Shown here piece after piece: positions 32,414 through 41,091 of a stretch of 64,000 nt of DNA. This stretch comes from Actinomadura mexicana. GTDB taxonomy: Bacteria; Actinomycetota; Actinomycetes; Streptosporangiales; Streptosporangiaceae. The stretch is taken from positions 186,001 through 250,000 of the forward strand of contig NZ_FZNP01000006.1 of the NCBI RefSeq assembly GCF_900188105.1, read 5' to 3'. Within the stretch, counting starts at the first letter, position 1. Every line of letters starts with the position of its first letter. The translations under genes and the position numbers were made by a program. The notes beneath the pieces are model-generated. The model was not told the origin of the DNA. It saw only the letters and a program-made list of their open reading frames with translations, and did no database searches.

Positions 32414-33490
32414 CTACTGGATGCCCGCGTCCTTGCACTTGGCCGCGTACGCGCCCTTGCACAGGTCTTCCTTCTTGACGAACCCGTCGTCCGTGACCTG
32501 CTTGATGTTGTCCTTGAAGACGCCGATCGGGGTCAGGAGCACCGACGGCACGTCGCGCTTGCCCTCGGGGTCGTTCGTGGTGCCGTTGGTCTCGCCCTTC
32601 TGGCCCTTGATGAGGGCGACGGCGAGCTTGGCGGCCGCCTCGGCCTCCTGCTTGACCGGCTTGTAGACCGTCATGCACTGGTTGCCGTCGAGGATGTTCT
32701 GGAGCCCCTCGAGCGTGGCGTCCTGACCGGTGACGGAGACCTTGCCGGCCTGCTGGTTCTTCTTGAGGATCGAGATGACCGCGCCGCCGATGCCGTCGTT
32801 GGCGGCGACCACACCGTCGATCTTGCCGCCCTTCTCGGTCCACATCTGCTCGAAGATCGTGGCGGCCTGCTCGGCCTTCCAGTCCGGGACGGCCTGCTCG
32901 GCGACCTTCTTGTAGTTGGTCGCCTTGTCGAGCACGTTGTGCGCGCCCTTGGCGAACAGCGTCGCGTTGTTGTCGGTCGGGGCGCCGTTGAGGTAGGCGA
33001 TGTTGGCCGACTTGTCACCGAGGCACTTCTGCAGGCCCTTGCCGAGCTCCTCGCCGACCTTCACGTTGTCGAAGGAGACGTAGTAGTCGGAGACGCCGCC
33101 GAGGGCGAGCCGGTCGTAGTCGATGGTCTTGACGCCCTGGGCCTGCGCCTTGCGCTGCACGGCGGCCGCCGAGTTGGAGTCGATGCCGTCCAGGACCAGG
33201 ACCGTGACGCCGCTGGTGAGCATCTGGTCGGCGATCGTCTGGAAGCGCTGGGTCGAACCCTCGGCGTTCTGGATGTCGTAGGCCACGCCGGCGGCCTTGA
33301 AGGCCTGCTCCAGGTACGGCCGGTCGAAGCTCTCGTACCGGACGGAGGAGGTGGTGTCGGGCAGGATCACGCCGACCTTGCCCTTGGAGCCGGAGCCGCC
33401 CGAGTCGTTGGAGTCGCCGTCCCCGCATGCGGTGAGGCTGAGCGCCGCCGCCGTCGTGACGGCCAAAAAGCTGAGGATCCCCTTGCGCAT
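32414..33490 (-). CDS. sugar ABC transporter substrate-binding lipoprotein (XylF-like)
   Basis: A 358-residue exported lipoprotein: signal peptide MRKGILSFLAVTTAAALSL and lipobox LTAC. The mature part is a periplasmic-binding fold with VGVILPDTTSSVRYESFDRPYLEQAF, YDIQNAEGSTQRFQTIADQML, TIDYDRLALGG and VVAANDGIGGAVISIL. The YDRL and SFDN motifs resemble xylose-binding XylF more than ribose-binding RbsB; the sugar is an inference. It is the promoter-proximal gene of the operon. ATG 33490 follows AAAGGA. Confidence 0.9.
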   Translation of the reverse strand: MRKGILSFLAVTTAAALSLTACGDGDSNDSGGSGSKGKVGVILPDTTSSVRYESFDRPYLEQAFKAAGVAYDIQNAEGSTQRFQTIADQMLTSGVTVLVLDGIDSNSAAAVQRKAQAQGVKTIDYDRLALGGVSDYYVSFDNVKVGEELGKGLQKCLGDKSANIAYLNGAPTDNNATLFAKGAHNVLDKATNYKKVAEQAVPDWKAEQAATIFEQMWTEKGGKIDGVVAANDGIGGAVISILKKNQQAGKVSVTGQDATLEGLQNILDGNQCMTVYKPVKQEAEAAAKLAVALIKGQKGETNGTTNDPEGKRDVPSVLLTPIGVFKDNIKQVTDDGFVKKEDLCKGAYAAKCKDAGIQ

Positions 33491-34113
33491 TGCCCGGGTC
33501 CTTTCTGGGGGTGGCCGCCGTGCGGCCGGGGGGTGGTCACCGATGCCGTGAGCGAGATCACCCGCTCCGACGGGAATGTTGTGTCCCGCAACTTACGTCG
33601 CACATGTCCGTCGCGCCAGACTTCGGGCCAGTTTGATTTGTTGTCGGCGGTAACAATCATGTAACACGAGATCAACACGGGTGGAACACGAGAGGTGCCG
33701 CGAGGGCGGCGGGAGGGCACCGGTCACCGCGCGGGCGTGCTCCGGCGGACCCACACCGACGTAAATGTTCCGCGGGTCAACATTCACCGCGACCCGGCGT
33801 CAAGGCGCGCCTCACCCCAGCGCCACCGCCGCACACGGGACGACACCGCCGCGACCCGCCCCTTGGGCGCCGCACCCCAGGTCAGAGCCCGGACACCAGC
33901 CATCACCGCACTTCAGCGGCACCCCGCACGCAGTCGGTACCGCACCACACCCGCGCCACCCACCACCCGCCGAGCAGAGCCGCGCCGCGAGCCACGACAA
34001 AAGCCGGGCCGCGCACCGAGGCGGCGAGCTGCGGCGGTGGGCGGTCCGGGGCGGCGCCGGGGATCAGGCGCGTGCCGCGGCCGGGTGGCCCCGGGTCACG
34101 GCGGCGGGCCGGA
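33491..34113. promoter_or_regulatory. 620-base intergenic leader of the sugar ABC operon
   Basis: No gene was found in this stretch. It holds the promoter side of the ABC operon (minus strand). At 33638-33656 there is an inverted repeat TTGTT-N9-AACAA, and TGTTAC occurs twice nearby on the minus strand around 33648-33668. These AT-richer elements stand out from the surrounding GC and are candidates for the ROK operator and promoter. The rest, 33780-34080, is low-complexity CGC/ACC sequence with no clear signal. Confidence 0.45.
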
Positions 34114-34407
34114 TCAGGCGGACAGGACGCGGGCGACGCGGTCGGCCGCGGCGGCGGCGTCGGCGGCGGGCGCGATGCGCTCGGCCCACGACCACCAGTA
34201 CCACCAGCCGTCCGCGCCCTGCTCCGCCAGGATGTTCTCGGTCAGGGCGGCGGCGTCGGGATTCATCACGTGCAGGCTGGGCGACTGGCCGCGGGGCAGG
34301 GTGAGACGCACCCGGAGGCCGCGCTTGACCAGCTCCTCGCCGAGTTCTTCCAGATATTCGATCCGCGTCTTCGACGGCGCGGCTGTTCCCGTATCGTCAG
34401 GCGTCAT
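34114..34407 (-). CDS. hypothetical protein
   Basis: A 97-residue soluble protein (MTPDDTGTAAPSKTRIEYLEELGEEL, read in pieces) with the notable cluster GWWYWWSWAERI near residue 70. Similar short proteins with a conserved Trp-rich strand are common in actinomycetes; I know no function. ATG 34407 follows CAAGG. It is transcribed opposite to the membrane-protein gene at 34607. Confidence 0.65.
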   Translation of the reverse strand: MTPDDTGTAAPSKTRIEYLEELGEELVKRGLRVRLTLPRGQSPSLHVMNPDAAALTENILAEQGADGWWYWWSWAERIAPAADAAAAADRVARVLSA

Positions 34408-34606
34408 CCTTGTTCCCTCACGGACTCCGTGCGGCCCGACGTGCGATTCAGCCTCCCTCTTCACCCGCCCGTGCGCAAGCACCCCGGCCTGCCGGCCGCG
34501 AGGTGAGCGCGGCGGGGCCGCGAGGCGCACCGCGTTTCGGAGGTCGACCGGACCTTATCCGGGATATCTTGCGCTTGGCAGATGAACCGGCGCATGGGGG
34601 CTGACG

Positions 34607-35200
34607 ATGACGGTTGGCGCGGATGCCCAGCCAGGTTCCGGGCCGTCCGGCGCGCCGGCCCGCGGCGCCGCGCGGACGTGGCACCGGTTCCACTACGCGG
34701 TCGGCGTTTTCGTCATCGCCTACGGCGTGGCGGCCCTCGCGAGCGCGGCGGCGCTGTGGGGCGACCGGCTGGACGAGGTGGAGGGCTACTTCGGGTCCGG
34801 ACCGGCCACGGGGATCCTGGTCCTCGCCAAGGCGGCCGAGGTCCTGCTCGTGCTCGCCGCGGTGGCGGGCGTGGTCCTGCGCCGCGACCTGCTACTGGTC
34901 CCGCCGGTGGCGGGCTGGATGGCCGGGTTCGCGATGTTCGCCGTCCTGGACGTCTTCACGGGCAGGTGGGGCGGCCTCGTCGAGCACCTGGCCTACCTGG
35001 CGGCGTTCGTCGTGCTGCTCTTCCTCTCCTACGGGCTGAGCGCGAAGGCGCAGCTCGCGGGGGCACCGAAGGGTCCCGCGCCGGACGGGTCCCCGCGCGG
35101 TCCGGGCGGCCTGACCTGGACGCAGGAGTTCGCCCTCCAGGCCATCAACCGGGCCGCCGCCCTCACCGGTCCGCGAACACGCCCGGACGAACGCGACTGA
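34607..35200 (+). CDS. hypothetical membrane protein
   Basis: A 197-residue protein with four hydrophobic segments (about residues 28-50, 68-92, 96-115 and 122-142) between a short polar N-terminus and a 55-residue cytosolic tail. No family was recognised. ATG 34607 is preceded by GGGGGCTG. It reads toward the carboxypeptidase gene 55 bases downstream. Confidence 0.65.
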   Translation: MTVGADAQPGSGPSGAPARGAARTWHRFHYAVGVFVIAYGVAALASAAALWGDRLDEVEGYFGSGPATGILVLAKAAEVLLVLAAVAGVVLRRDLLLVPPVAGWMAGFAMFAVLDVFTGRWGGLVEHLAYLAAFVVLLFLSYGLSAKAQLAGAPKGPAPDGSPRGPGGLTWTQEFALQAINRAAALTGPRTRPDERD

Positions 35201-35254
35201 TCTTGGCAGAAGTTGCCGTTGGTAGCGCTTCGGTGGGGTGCCACGTTGTGGCTC

Positions 35255-37777
35255 ATGAGAGCCCGAGAACTGGCGCTGCCTGTGGTGATGGCCGCATCCC
35301 TGGCGGTCCCGGCGTCGCTCGCCGCGCCCGCCGCCGCGCTGCCCGCCGCGCCCGCGGCCGGCTGCGACCCCACGCGGACCGCACCGGTCTACCGGGGCAA
35401 GGTCCCCTCCCCTGAGCAGGTCCTCGGCTTCGACCTCGGTGAGCGGCCGGTCAGCGCCGCCGAGTCCGACAATTACCTGGAGGCGGTCGCGGCCAGGAGC
35501 GAGCGCGTCGTGTCCGGGACGCTGGCCACCACCGCGCAGGGACGTCCGCTGAAGTACGCGATCGCCGGACGGCCCGAGCTGATCTCCAAGGCCGGGCTGG
35601 CCACGGTGCGGTGGGAGGCGGGCCGGCTGCGCGACCCGCGCACGCCGGCCGCGCTCGCCGAGCGGATCACCGAGCGCGGTGTACCGATCCTGTGGGTCAG
35701 CGGCAACGTCCACGGCGACGAGCCGAGCGGCACGGACGCGGCGCTGCGGGTGCTGCGCGACCTCGGCGACCGCGCCGACTGCGCCGCGACCGGGATCCTC
35801 GCCGGCGCGCTCGTGATCGTCCTGCCGACGCAGAACCCGGACGGGCGCACGCTGCAGACGCGGCAGAACGCCTACGGCTTCGACATGAACCGCGACTGGT
35901 TCGCGCGCACGCAGCCGGAGACCGACGGCAAGCTCGCGATGCTGAACCAGTACCCGCCCGCGCTCTACATCGACGCCCACGAGATGGGCGGCGACTCGTT
36001 CTTCTTCCCGCCGAACGCCGACCCGGTCTACCACGAGACGCCCGAGCAGGCGATCGGCTGGATCAACGACCTGTACGGCGCGTCGATGGCGGCCGAGTTC
36101 ACCCGGCAGGGCATCGACTTCTTCAACAGGGACGTCTACGACCTCTTCTACCAGGGTTACGGCGACACCGTGCCGACCAGCGCGTTCCACGCCGCCGGGA
36201 TGACGTACGAGAAGGGCGGCGAGAGCCCTTACCCGGACCGGGTGAAGGAGCAGTACCTCACCCAGTGGGTTTCGCTGTCGGCGGCGGCGCGCAACCGGCA
36301 CCGGATCCTCACCGAGTGGCGCCAGATGACGGTCGACGCCTACGCGCAGGGCAAGGCCGGGAAGCTGGAGCCCAACCAGATCTACAACCCGCCGAACAAG
36401 GTCGACCGCCAGGTGCCGGACCGGAAGGTGAGGAGCTACTTCCTGCGCGACGACGACCCGGCCAAGCGCGCCGAGGCCGCGCTCGTCGTGCGGCGGCTGC
36501 AGCGCATGGGCGTTCGGGTCGAGAGGCTCGCCCGGCCGCTGGCCGTCCCGGACTTCAAGGCCTACGGGCGTCCGGAGGCCGCGACGACACTGCCCGCGGG
36601 CACGTACTGGATCTCGATGGCGCAGGGCCAGAAGCACTGGATCCAGTCCATGCTGAACGAGGACTCCTACACGCCGTTCCCGTACTTCTATGACGTGACG
36701 GCGTGGAGCCTTCCGCTGCTGGGCAACGTGTCGGGCGGGTCGTCCGGCGCCGTCCTGCACCCGCGGGCCGTCCCGCTGCGGACGCTCCCGGCGCCGCGTC
36801 CGGGGCACGGCGGGAAGGCGCCCAGGCTGGGCATCCTGCAACTGTCGGGGACGTCCTCGTCCGCGCGGCAGTCGGCCGGGTGGCTGAGGCACCGCCTCGA
36901 CCGCGACTGGAAGCTGCCGTTCACGCTGCTCACCCCGGCGGACGTCGCGGCAGGCAGGCTCAAGGGCGTCGAAGTCCTGGTCACGCCGAACGGCCCGGCC
37001 GCGTCGGCCTACACCGCCCTCGGCGACGCCGGACGCTCCGCGCTCCAGCAGTGGACGCGGGACGGCGGCCGCTACGTCGGCTGGCAGGGCGGCACGGAAC
37101 TCGCGGCCCGCCTCGGGCTGACGACCGCGACGCTCGCGGAGCCGACGTCCGACATCCCCGGGACGCTGCTCCGCGTGAAGGTGGACGGGGCGAGCCCGCT
37201 GTCGGAGGGCGTCGGCGCGACGGCGTGGAACTTCACCTCCTACGACCCGGTCATGAAGGCGTCCAGCGGCGTCGTCGTGTCGTACCCGCAGGCGGATTCG
37301 CCGGACTGGTTCGTGTCCGGGTTCGAGCGCGGCGCGTCCGAGCTGGGCGGCACCGCGGCGGTCGTCGACCAGCCCCTCGGAAGGGGACGGTCCGTGCTGT
37401 TCGCGGCCGAGCCCAACTTCCGCGCGTTCAGCGACGGGACGGCCAAACTGCTCTACAACGCGATCCTCGGCCCCGACCCGGCCGAGGCGGCGGCGCCGCA
37501 GGCGACCGCGACGGCCAAGGCGGCCCAGGAGGCGGCGCGGCTGCCGTCCTACGAGTCGCCGATCCGTGTCTCGGTCAAGGCCGCTGACGCCGCGAAGGCC
37601 GAGTCCCTGCTGCGGTCCGCTGGCGCGACGTGGACGCGGGCCGGCGCCGGCGGCGTCGTCCACTACGTGATCGACAACCCCGGGGGCCTGCCGGCGGACC
37701 ACCACCCGTTCGCCGGGCGCCTGCCCTCCCTGATCCGCAAGGCCGGGATCACCCCGGTCGCGGTCGTCCTCCCCTGA
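35255..37777 (+). CDS. secreted M14-family zinc carboxypeptidase with GATase1-like C-terminal part
   Basis: An 840-residue exported enzyme. The signal peptide ends near AAPAAALPAAPAAG. The M14 domain has the zinc motif HGDEPSG (HxxE), IVLPTQNPDGRTL, FDMNRDWF (Asn-Arg substrate site) and third ligand His in YIDAHEMGG. The catalytic Glu region may be MTYEKGGESPY. After about residue 520 a domain with LGILQLSGTS and GGRYVGWQGGTELAA resembles a class I amidotransferase fold without an obvious Cys nucleophile. Such proteins cleave peptides outside the cell. ATG 35255 was chosen for the signal peptide. Confidence 0.88.
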   Translation: MRARELALPVVMAASLAVPASLAAPAAALPAAPAAGCDPTRTAPVYRGKVPSPEQVLGFDLGERPVSAAESDNYLEAVAARSERVVSGTLATTAQGRPLKYAIAGRPELISKAGLATVRWEAGRLRDPRTPAALAERITERGVPILWVSGNVHGDEPSGTDAALRVLRDLGDRADCAATGILAGALVIVLPTQNPDGRTLQTRQNAYGFDMNRDWFARTQPETDGKLAMLNQYPPALYIDAHEMGGDSFFFPPNADPVYHETPEQAIGWINDLYGASMAAEFTRQGIDFFNRDVYDLFYQGYGDTVPTSAFHAAGMTYEKGGESPYPDRVKEQYLTQWVSLSAAARNRHRILTEWRQMTVDAYAQGKAGKLEPNQIYNPPNKVDRQVPDRKVRSYFLRDDDPAKRAEAALVVRRLQRMGVRVERLARPLAVPDFKAYGRPEAATTLPAGTYWISMAQGQKHWIQSMLNEDSYTPFPYFYDVTAWSLPLLGNVSGGSSGAVLHPRAVPLRTLPAPRPGHGGKAPRLGILQLSGTSSSARQSAGWLRHRLDRDWKLPFTLLTPADVAAGRLKGVEVLVTPNGPAASAYTALGDAGRSALQQWTRDGGRYVGWQGGTELAARLGLTTATLAEPTSDIPGTLLRVKVDGASPLSEGVGATAWNFTSYDPVMKASSGVVVSYPQADSPDWFVSGFERGASELGGTAAVVDQPLGRGRSVLFAAEPNFRAFSDGTAKLLYNAILGPDPAEAAAPQATATAKAAQEAARLPSYESPIRVSVKAADAAKAESLLRSAGATWTRAGAGGVVHYVIDNPGGLPADHHPFAGRLPSLIRKAGITPVAVVLP

Positions 37778-37788
37778 CCCGTCCCGCG

Positions 37789-37816
37789 CGGCGCGCCGGC
37801 TCGTTCCGGCGCGCCG
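37789..37816. terminator. bidirectional terminator hairpin
   Basis: An 11-bp perfect stem (CGGCGCGCCGG 37789-37799 with 37806-37816) and 6-base loop CTCGTT lie between the convergent carboxypeptidase and Pth2 genes. It can serve both strands. The U-runs are poor, as usual at this GC content. Confidence 0.6.
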
Positions 37817-37837
37817 TGCCCTGGCCCGCCTCGCGCC

Positions 37838-38512
37838 CTATCTCCGGACCAGCCAGGCGATCGCGGTCATCGTGCCGGGCGGGACCTCGGTGAAACCGCC
37901 GTCCCGGACCGCGACGGCCGCCTCCTTCACGCACCGGGCCCACGGCACGTCCCGCGCCAGGTGGACGGGGGCGCCCGCCTCGACCCACGCCGCCACGTGC
38001 CGGCGGCGGCCCTGGCGGAGCAGCAGCTGGGCGGCGTGCCCGCACTGGGCGGCGGCCTTCCCCGTCGTGATCGTCACCTCCGGGTTGAGCGCGATCACCG
38101 CGTACGGGGGCTCCGGCGGCGCTGCCGGCTCCGGCGCCTCCGCCAGATCGAGGCCCGCGACCTGGAGCTTGGCCAGCTGGGGCGGGACGTCCGACACCGG
38201 CCCCGGCGGGAACGCCCGCACCTCGGCACCCGCGTGCCGGACCGTCACGCCGGGCAGCGCCTCCGCCTCCGGCCAGCGGACGCCGCGGGCCCGCCGCGTC
38301 ACCTTCCGGATCCGGCGCGACTCCCACTCCCCGACGGCCTCCCGCCACTCCCCGTCGGGCTCGGCGGCGCGCGGGTCGGTCAGCAGCCGGACGACCGCCG
38401 TCGCCGCCGCCTCGCAGACCGCGTCGTGACCGGGCGGCTCGGCCTTCTCGGCGCGTACCACCAGCTGCATCGCCCACGGCGGGTCGTCAAGGGGGTCACG
38501 GTCGGGTCGCAC
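37838..38512 (-). CDS. Pth2-type peptidyl-tRNA hydrolase family protein
   Basis: A 224-residue protein. The Pth2 core is C-terminal: YAVIALNPEVTITTGKAAAQCGHAAQLLL (compare the Pth2 motif of TxGKxAAQxxHA), then WARCVKEAAVAV and PPGTMTAIAW. The N-terminal 120 residues contain a second, diverged copy-like stretch (MQLVVRAEKAEPPGHDAVCEAAATAVV). Pth2 enzymes hydrolyse peptidyl-tRNA. GTG 38512 is preferred because the longer frame to 38671 runs into the divergent gene's 5' end. Activity of this long form is not established. Confidence 0.75.
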   Translation of the reverse strand: MRPDRDPLDDPPWAMQLVVRAEKAEPPGHDAVCEAAATAVVRLLTDPRAAEPDGEWREAVGEWESRRIRKVTRRARGVRWPEAEALPGVTVRHAGAEVRAFPPGPVSDVPPQLAKLQVAGLDLAEAPEPAAPPEPPYAVIALNPEVTITTGKAAAQCGHAAQLLLRQGRRRHVAAWVEAGAPVHLARDVPWARCVKEAAVAVRDGGFTEVPPGTMTAIAWLVRR

Positions 38513-38612
38513 CCGTGGAGTATTCCAAACCCCGTTCCGCTTCCCGGGAGCGGTAGTGGGTACTGCAACTCTTGCCGTCCCCCGGACGTCGTTCAGGTAC
38601 GGGAGGTCGCCG

Positions 38613-39683
38613 GTGACCAGTGGCTCATGGAGTGATTCCATACCGGGTATCGGGACGTTCTTCGTCGGCATCGACGTCGCGCCCGGCCGCTACCGCTGCG
38701 AGAACGGCAAGGGCGGCTGGTGGGTGCGCTTCACCGGTCCCGGCGGGGGTGACCCCGTGGGCTCCTGGCCGCTGCCCGCCGGCCCGACCGAGATCGAGAT
38801 CGCGCGGACCGACTTCGCGTTCGAGACCCACGTCGGCACGTCCTGGCGGCGCATCGCGCCGCCCCGCTCCCCCGAGGACGGCGCCCCGGCCGAGCCGCGC
38901 CCGGTCGCCGACCCGGCGCTGCGCGCCGAACTGGACACGATCGTCGCGCGCCGCAAGCCGCTGGTGTGGCTGGCGCCGCTGTCGGTCCTCGCCCTCGGCC
39001 TGGTCGGCTCCCCGCTCCTCGGCTCGCTGTGGCTGATCGGCCTCGGCATGCTCGCGGTGCTCGTCGCGCTCGGCACCCCGTCGGTCTCGCTGGACCTGCG
39101 GCGCGCCCGGGAACTGGAGCGCCGCCGCGACCGCTACCTCGTCCCCGAGGACTTCGACGACGACGGCCGCGCGCTGCTGGCCCGCGTCCAGGCGGCCGTC
39201 GACGCCGTCCGCGATTCGCAGGTCAACCGCGAGGGCCTGCTGGACGCGGTGGACAACGCCGTCACGCTGCCGCGCCAGGAGTGGGAGATCGCGCAGGTCC
39301 TGGCGAAGCAGTCGAGGCTGCGCACGGACCACGCCGACATGGCCGGCACCGACACGCTCCCCGAGGTGGAGGCGGCACTGCGGCCGCTGCGCGACAAGCT
39401 CGACACCTCGGTCGAGGCGGTGACGCGCCGCATCGAGGCCCTGGAGCGCTACGCCGAGCGCGCCAGATCGGCCGACGAGGTTCTCCGCGCCCAGCGCCAC
39501 CTGGAGTCGATCGCGGAGAAGGCGCACGAGTACGACGAACTGCTGGCCGACACCGTCCGGGACGACCTGGCACTGCCCGCCATCGAACGCCTGACCGAAC
39601 AGGGCGACGAACTCCTGCGCACCCTCCGCGAACGCCTCGCCCAGGCGGCCGAGGCAGGCGGAGAGCTCCCGCCCCCCTCCTAG
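38613..39683 (+). CDS. hypothetical membrane-anchored coiled-coil protein
   Basis: A 356-residue protein. The N-terminus has IGTFFVGIDVAPGRYRCENG and WWVRFTGPGG, a small beta-rich domain often found in actinobacterial surface or secreted proteins. Two hydrophobic helices follow at about residues 118-155 (PLSVLALGLVGSPLLGSLW). The last 190 residues are charged and strongly helical with heptad-like Leu/Arg/Glu patterns (coiled coil). GTG 38613 is 6 bases after GGGAGG. Function is unknown. Confidence 0.7.
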   Translation: MTSGSWSDSIPGIGTFFVGIDVAPGRYRCENGKGGWWVRFTGPGGGDPVGSWPLPAGPTEIEIARTDFAFETHVGTSWRRIAPPRSPEDGAPAEPRPVADPALRAELDTIVARRKPLVWLAPLSVLALGLVGSPLLGSLWLIGLGMLAVLVALGTPSVSLDLRRARELERRRDRYLVPEDFDDDGRALLARVQAAVDAVRDSQVNREGLLDAVDNAVTLPRQEWEIAQVLAKQSRLRTDHADMAGTDTLPEVEAALRPLRDKLDTSVEAVTRRIEALERYAERARSADEVLRAQRHLESIAEKAHEYDELLADTVRDDLALPAIERLTEQGDELLRTLRERLAQAAEAGGELPPPS

Positions 39684-39697
39684 CCGGGCCCGCCCGG

Positions 39698-40285
39698 TCA
39701 GGTGGTGAGGGTGCGCACCTGGGCCGGGGAGGTGAAGAGTTCGGCGCGCATGCCGGTCTCGCGCGCGGCGAGGACGTTGCGTTCGTTGTCGTCGAAGAAC
39801 AGGACGTCGGCGGGCTTGACGCCGAGGCGGCCGGCGCAGATCTCGTAGGCGCGGGGGTCGGGCTTGGCGACGCCTATGCGGCAGGAGTAGACGCGCTCGT
39901 CGAAGCGGGAGAGCCAGGCGCCGTGCCGGGCCTCGAAGCGGGGCACCAGGTCGCCGATGATGTTGGAGAGCAGCCCGAGCGTGCGCCCCTGGTCGGCCAG
40001 CTCGCCGACCAGGGCGACCATCTCCTCGTCGACGTCGGTCCAGCTTTCGAGGTCCGCCTCGGTCAGCGCGGGGACGTCGGGGAACGTGGCGCCGAGCATG
40101 CCCGCGACGTCCGCCCAGTAGGAGGCGCTCTCCTGGCCGGCGTCGTAGGCGGGGCGGCAGGCCCAGTAGGCGTCCCAGAACGCTCGGCCGGGCGTCCCGG
40201 CGATCTCCTCGATCCGCCTCACCGCCTCGGGCGTCTGGGTGCGGGCGATCACTCCGTACAGGTCGAACACGATCACATCGGGCAT
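39698..40285 (-). CDS. HAD-superfamily hydrolase (haloacid-dehalogenase-like)
   Basis: A 195-residue HAD protein: motif I VIVFDLYGVIA, motif II LGLLSNIIGD, motif III KPDPRAYEI and motif IV VLFFDDNERNVLAARETGM. The FDLYG motif with Tyr in place of the second Asp is the pattern of L-2-haloacid dehalogenases, not of classical phosphatases. It diverges from kstR2 and may share the KstR2-controlled promoter region. The substrate is unknown. Confidence 0.85.
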   Translation of the reverse strand: MPDVIVFDLYGVIARTQTPEAVRRIEEIAGTPGRAFWDAYWACRPAYDAGQESASYWADVAGMLGATFPDVPALTEADLESWTDVDEEMVALVGELADQGRTLGLLSNIIGDLVPRFEARHGAWLSRFDERVYSCRIGVAKPDPRAYEICAGRLGVKPADVLFFDDNERNVLAARETGMRAELFTSPAQVRTLTT

Positions 40286-40342
40286 GTCCCGAGCCTAATC
40301 GGCGCGGCCGGCGGCCCGGGTGACCGCTGCGGCGAGCGCTGT

Positions 40343-40356
40343 AGCAAGCGCTTGTT
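40343..40356. promoter_or_regulatory. KstR2 operator
   Basis: AGCAAGCGCTTGTT matches the published KstR2 consensus AnCAAGnnCTTGnT at every fixed base. It lies between the divergent HAD and kstR2 genes. A weaker second match, AGCAAGCGGTTGGG, lies at 40389-40402 close to the kstR2 start. Autoregulation of kstR2 is known in mycobacteria and rhodococci. Confidence 0.85.
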
Positions 40357-40422
40357 GCACCCCGTACGCTGGTCCGGCCGCCGAATCGAGCAAGCGGTTG
40401 GGCGACACGGCATAATGAGAGG

Positions 40423-41091
40423 GTGACGACCACGAGCGCCAAGTCCGGACGATCGAGAACCCGCGGTGCCGGCGAGGACGCGCCCCGCCGCCGCGGCCGC
40501 GGGGCCCCCGCGCTGGCGTCCGAACGGCGCGCCCACCTGGTCAGGCTCGCGGCCGAACTGTTCGCCGAGAAGGGTTTCCAGGCCACCACCGTCCGCAACA
40601 TCGCCGACGAGGCGGGCATCCTGTCCGGCAGCCTCTACCACCACTTCGACTCCAAGGAGTCGATCGTCGACGAGATCCTGTCCGGGTTCTTCACCGAGAT
40701 CATGGCCGCCTACCAGGCGGTGATCGACGAGAACGAGAACCCGCAGGACACGATCGCCGGGCTCGTCCGGGTGGCGTTCGGCACCCTGGAGCCGCACCGC
40801 GCCGCGATCACGGTCATGCAGAACGACTGGAACTACCTGCGGGGCATGGACCGGTTCGCCTACCTGACCAAGTCCGAGGACGAGGTCGAGAAGATGTGGG
40901 TGACCACGCTCCAGGCGGGCCAGGCGGAAGGGCTGTTCCGTCCCGACCTCGACCCGAAGCTGACCTACCGGATGATCCGCGACACCGTCTGGGTGGCCGT
41001 CCGCTGGTTCCGGCCCGGGGGCCGGCTGAACGCCCAGGGGCTCGCCGAGCACTACCTCAAGGTGATGTTCGACGGCATCAACCTGCACTAG
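40423..41091 (+). CDS. kstR2: TetR-family regulator KstR2
   Basis: A 222-residue TetR repressor. A basic N-terminal arm precedes the helix-turn-helix at about residues 30-75 (GFQATTVRNIADEAGILSGSLYHHF). The ligand domain has IMAAYQAVIDENENPQDTIAGLVR and TVMQNDWNYLR, and ends in YRMIRDTVWVAVRWFRPGG, typical of KstR2, which senses CoA thioesters of the steroid C/D ring intermediate HIP. The upstream box supports the assignment. The GTG at 40423 abuts GAGAGG; a slightly later start is possible. Its 3' end overlaps the convergent MMPL gene by 14 bases. No steroid-ring genes are nearby. Confidence 0.85.
   Translation: MTTTSAKSGRSRTRGAGEDAPRRRGRGAPALASERRAHLVRLAAELFAEKGFQATTVRNIADEAGILSGSLYHHFDSKESIVDEILSGFFTEIMAAYQAVIDENENPQDTIAGLVRVAFGTLEPHRAAITVMQNDWNYLRGMDRFAYLTKSEDEVEKMWVTTLQAGQAEGLFRPDLDPKLTYRMIRDTVWVAVRWFRPGGRLNAQGLAEHYLKVMFDGINLH

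Noticed and set aside
34892..37705. 937-codon minus-strand frame opposite the carboxypeptidase gene
   Set aside because: No motif and typical shadow composition; the plus-strand gene has a signal peptide and zinc motif.
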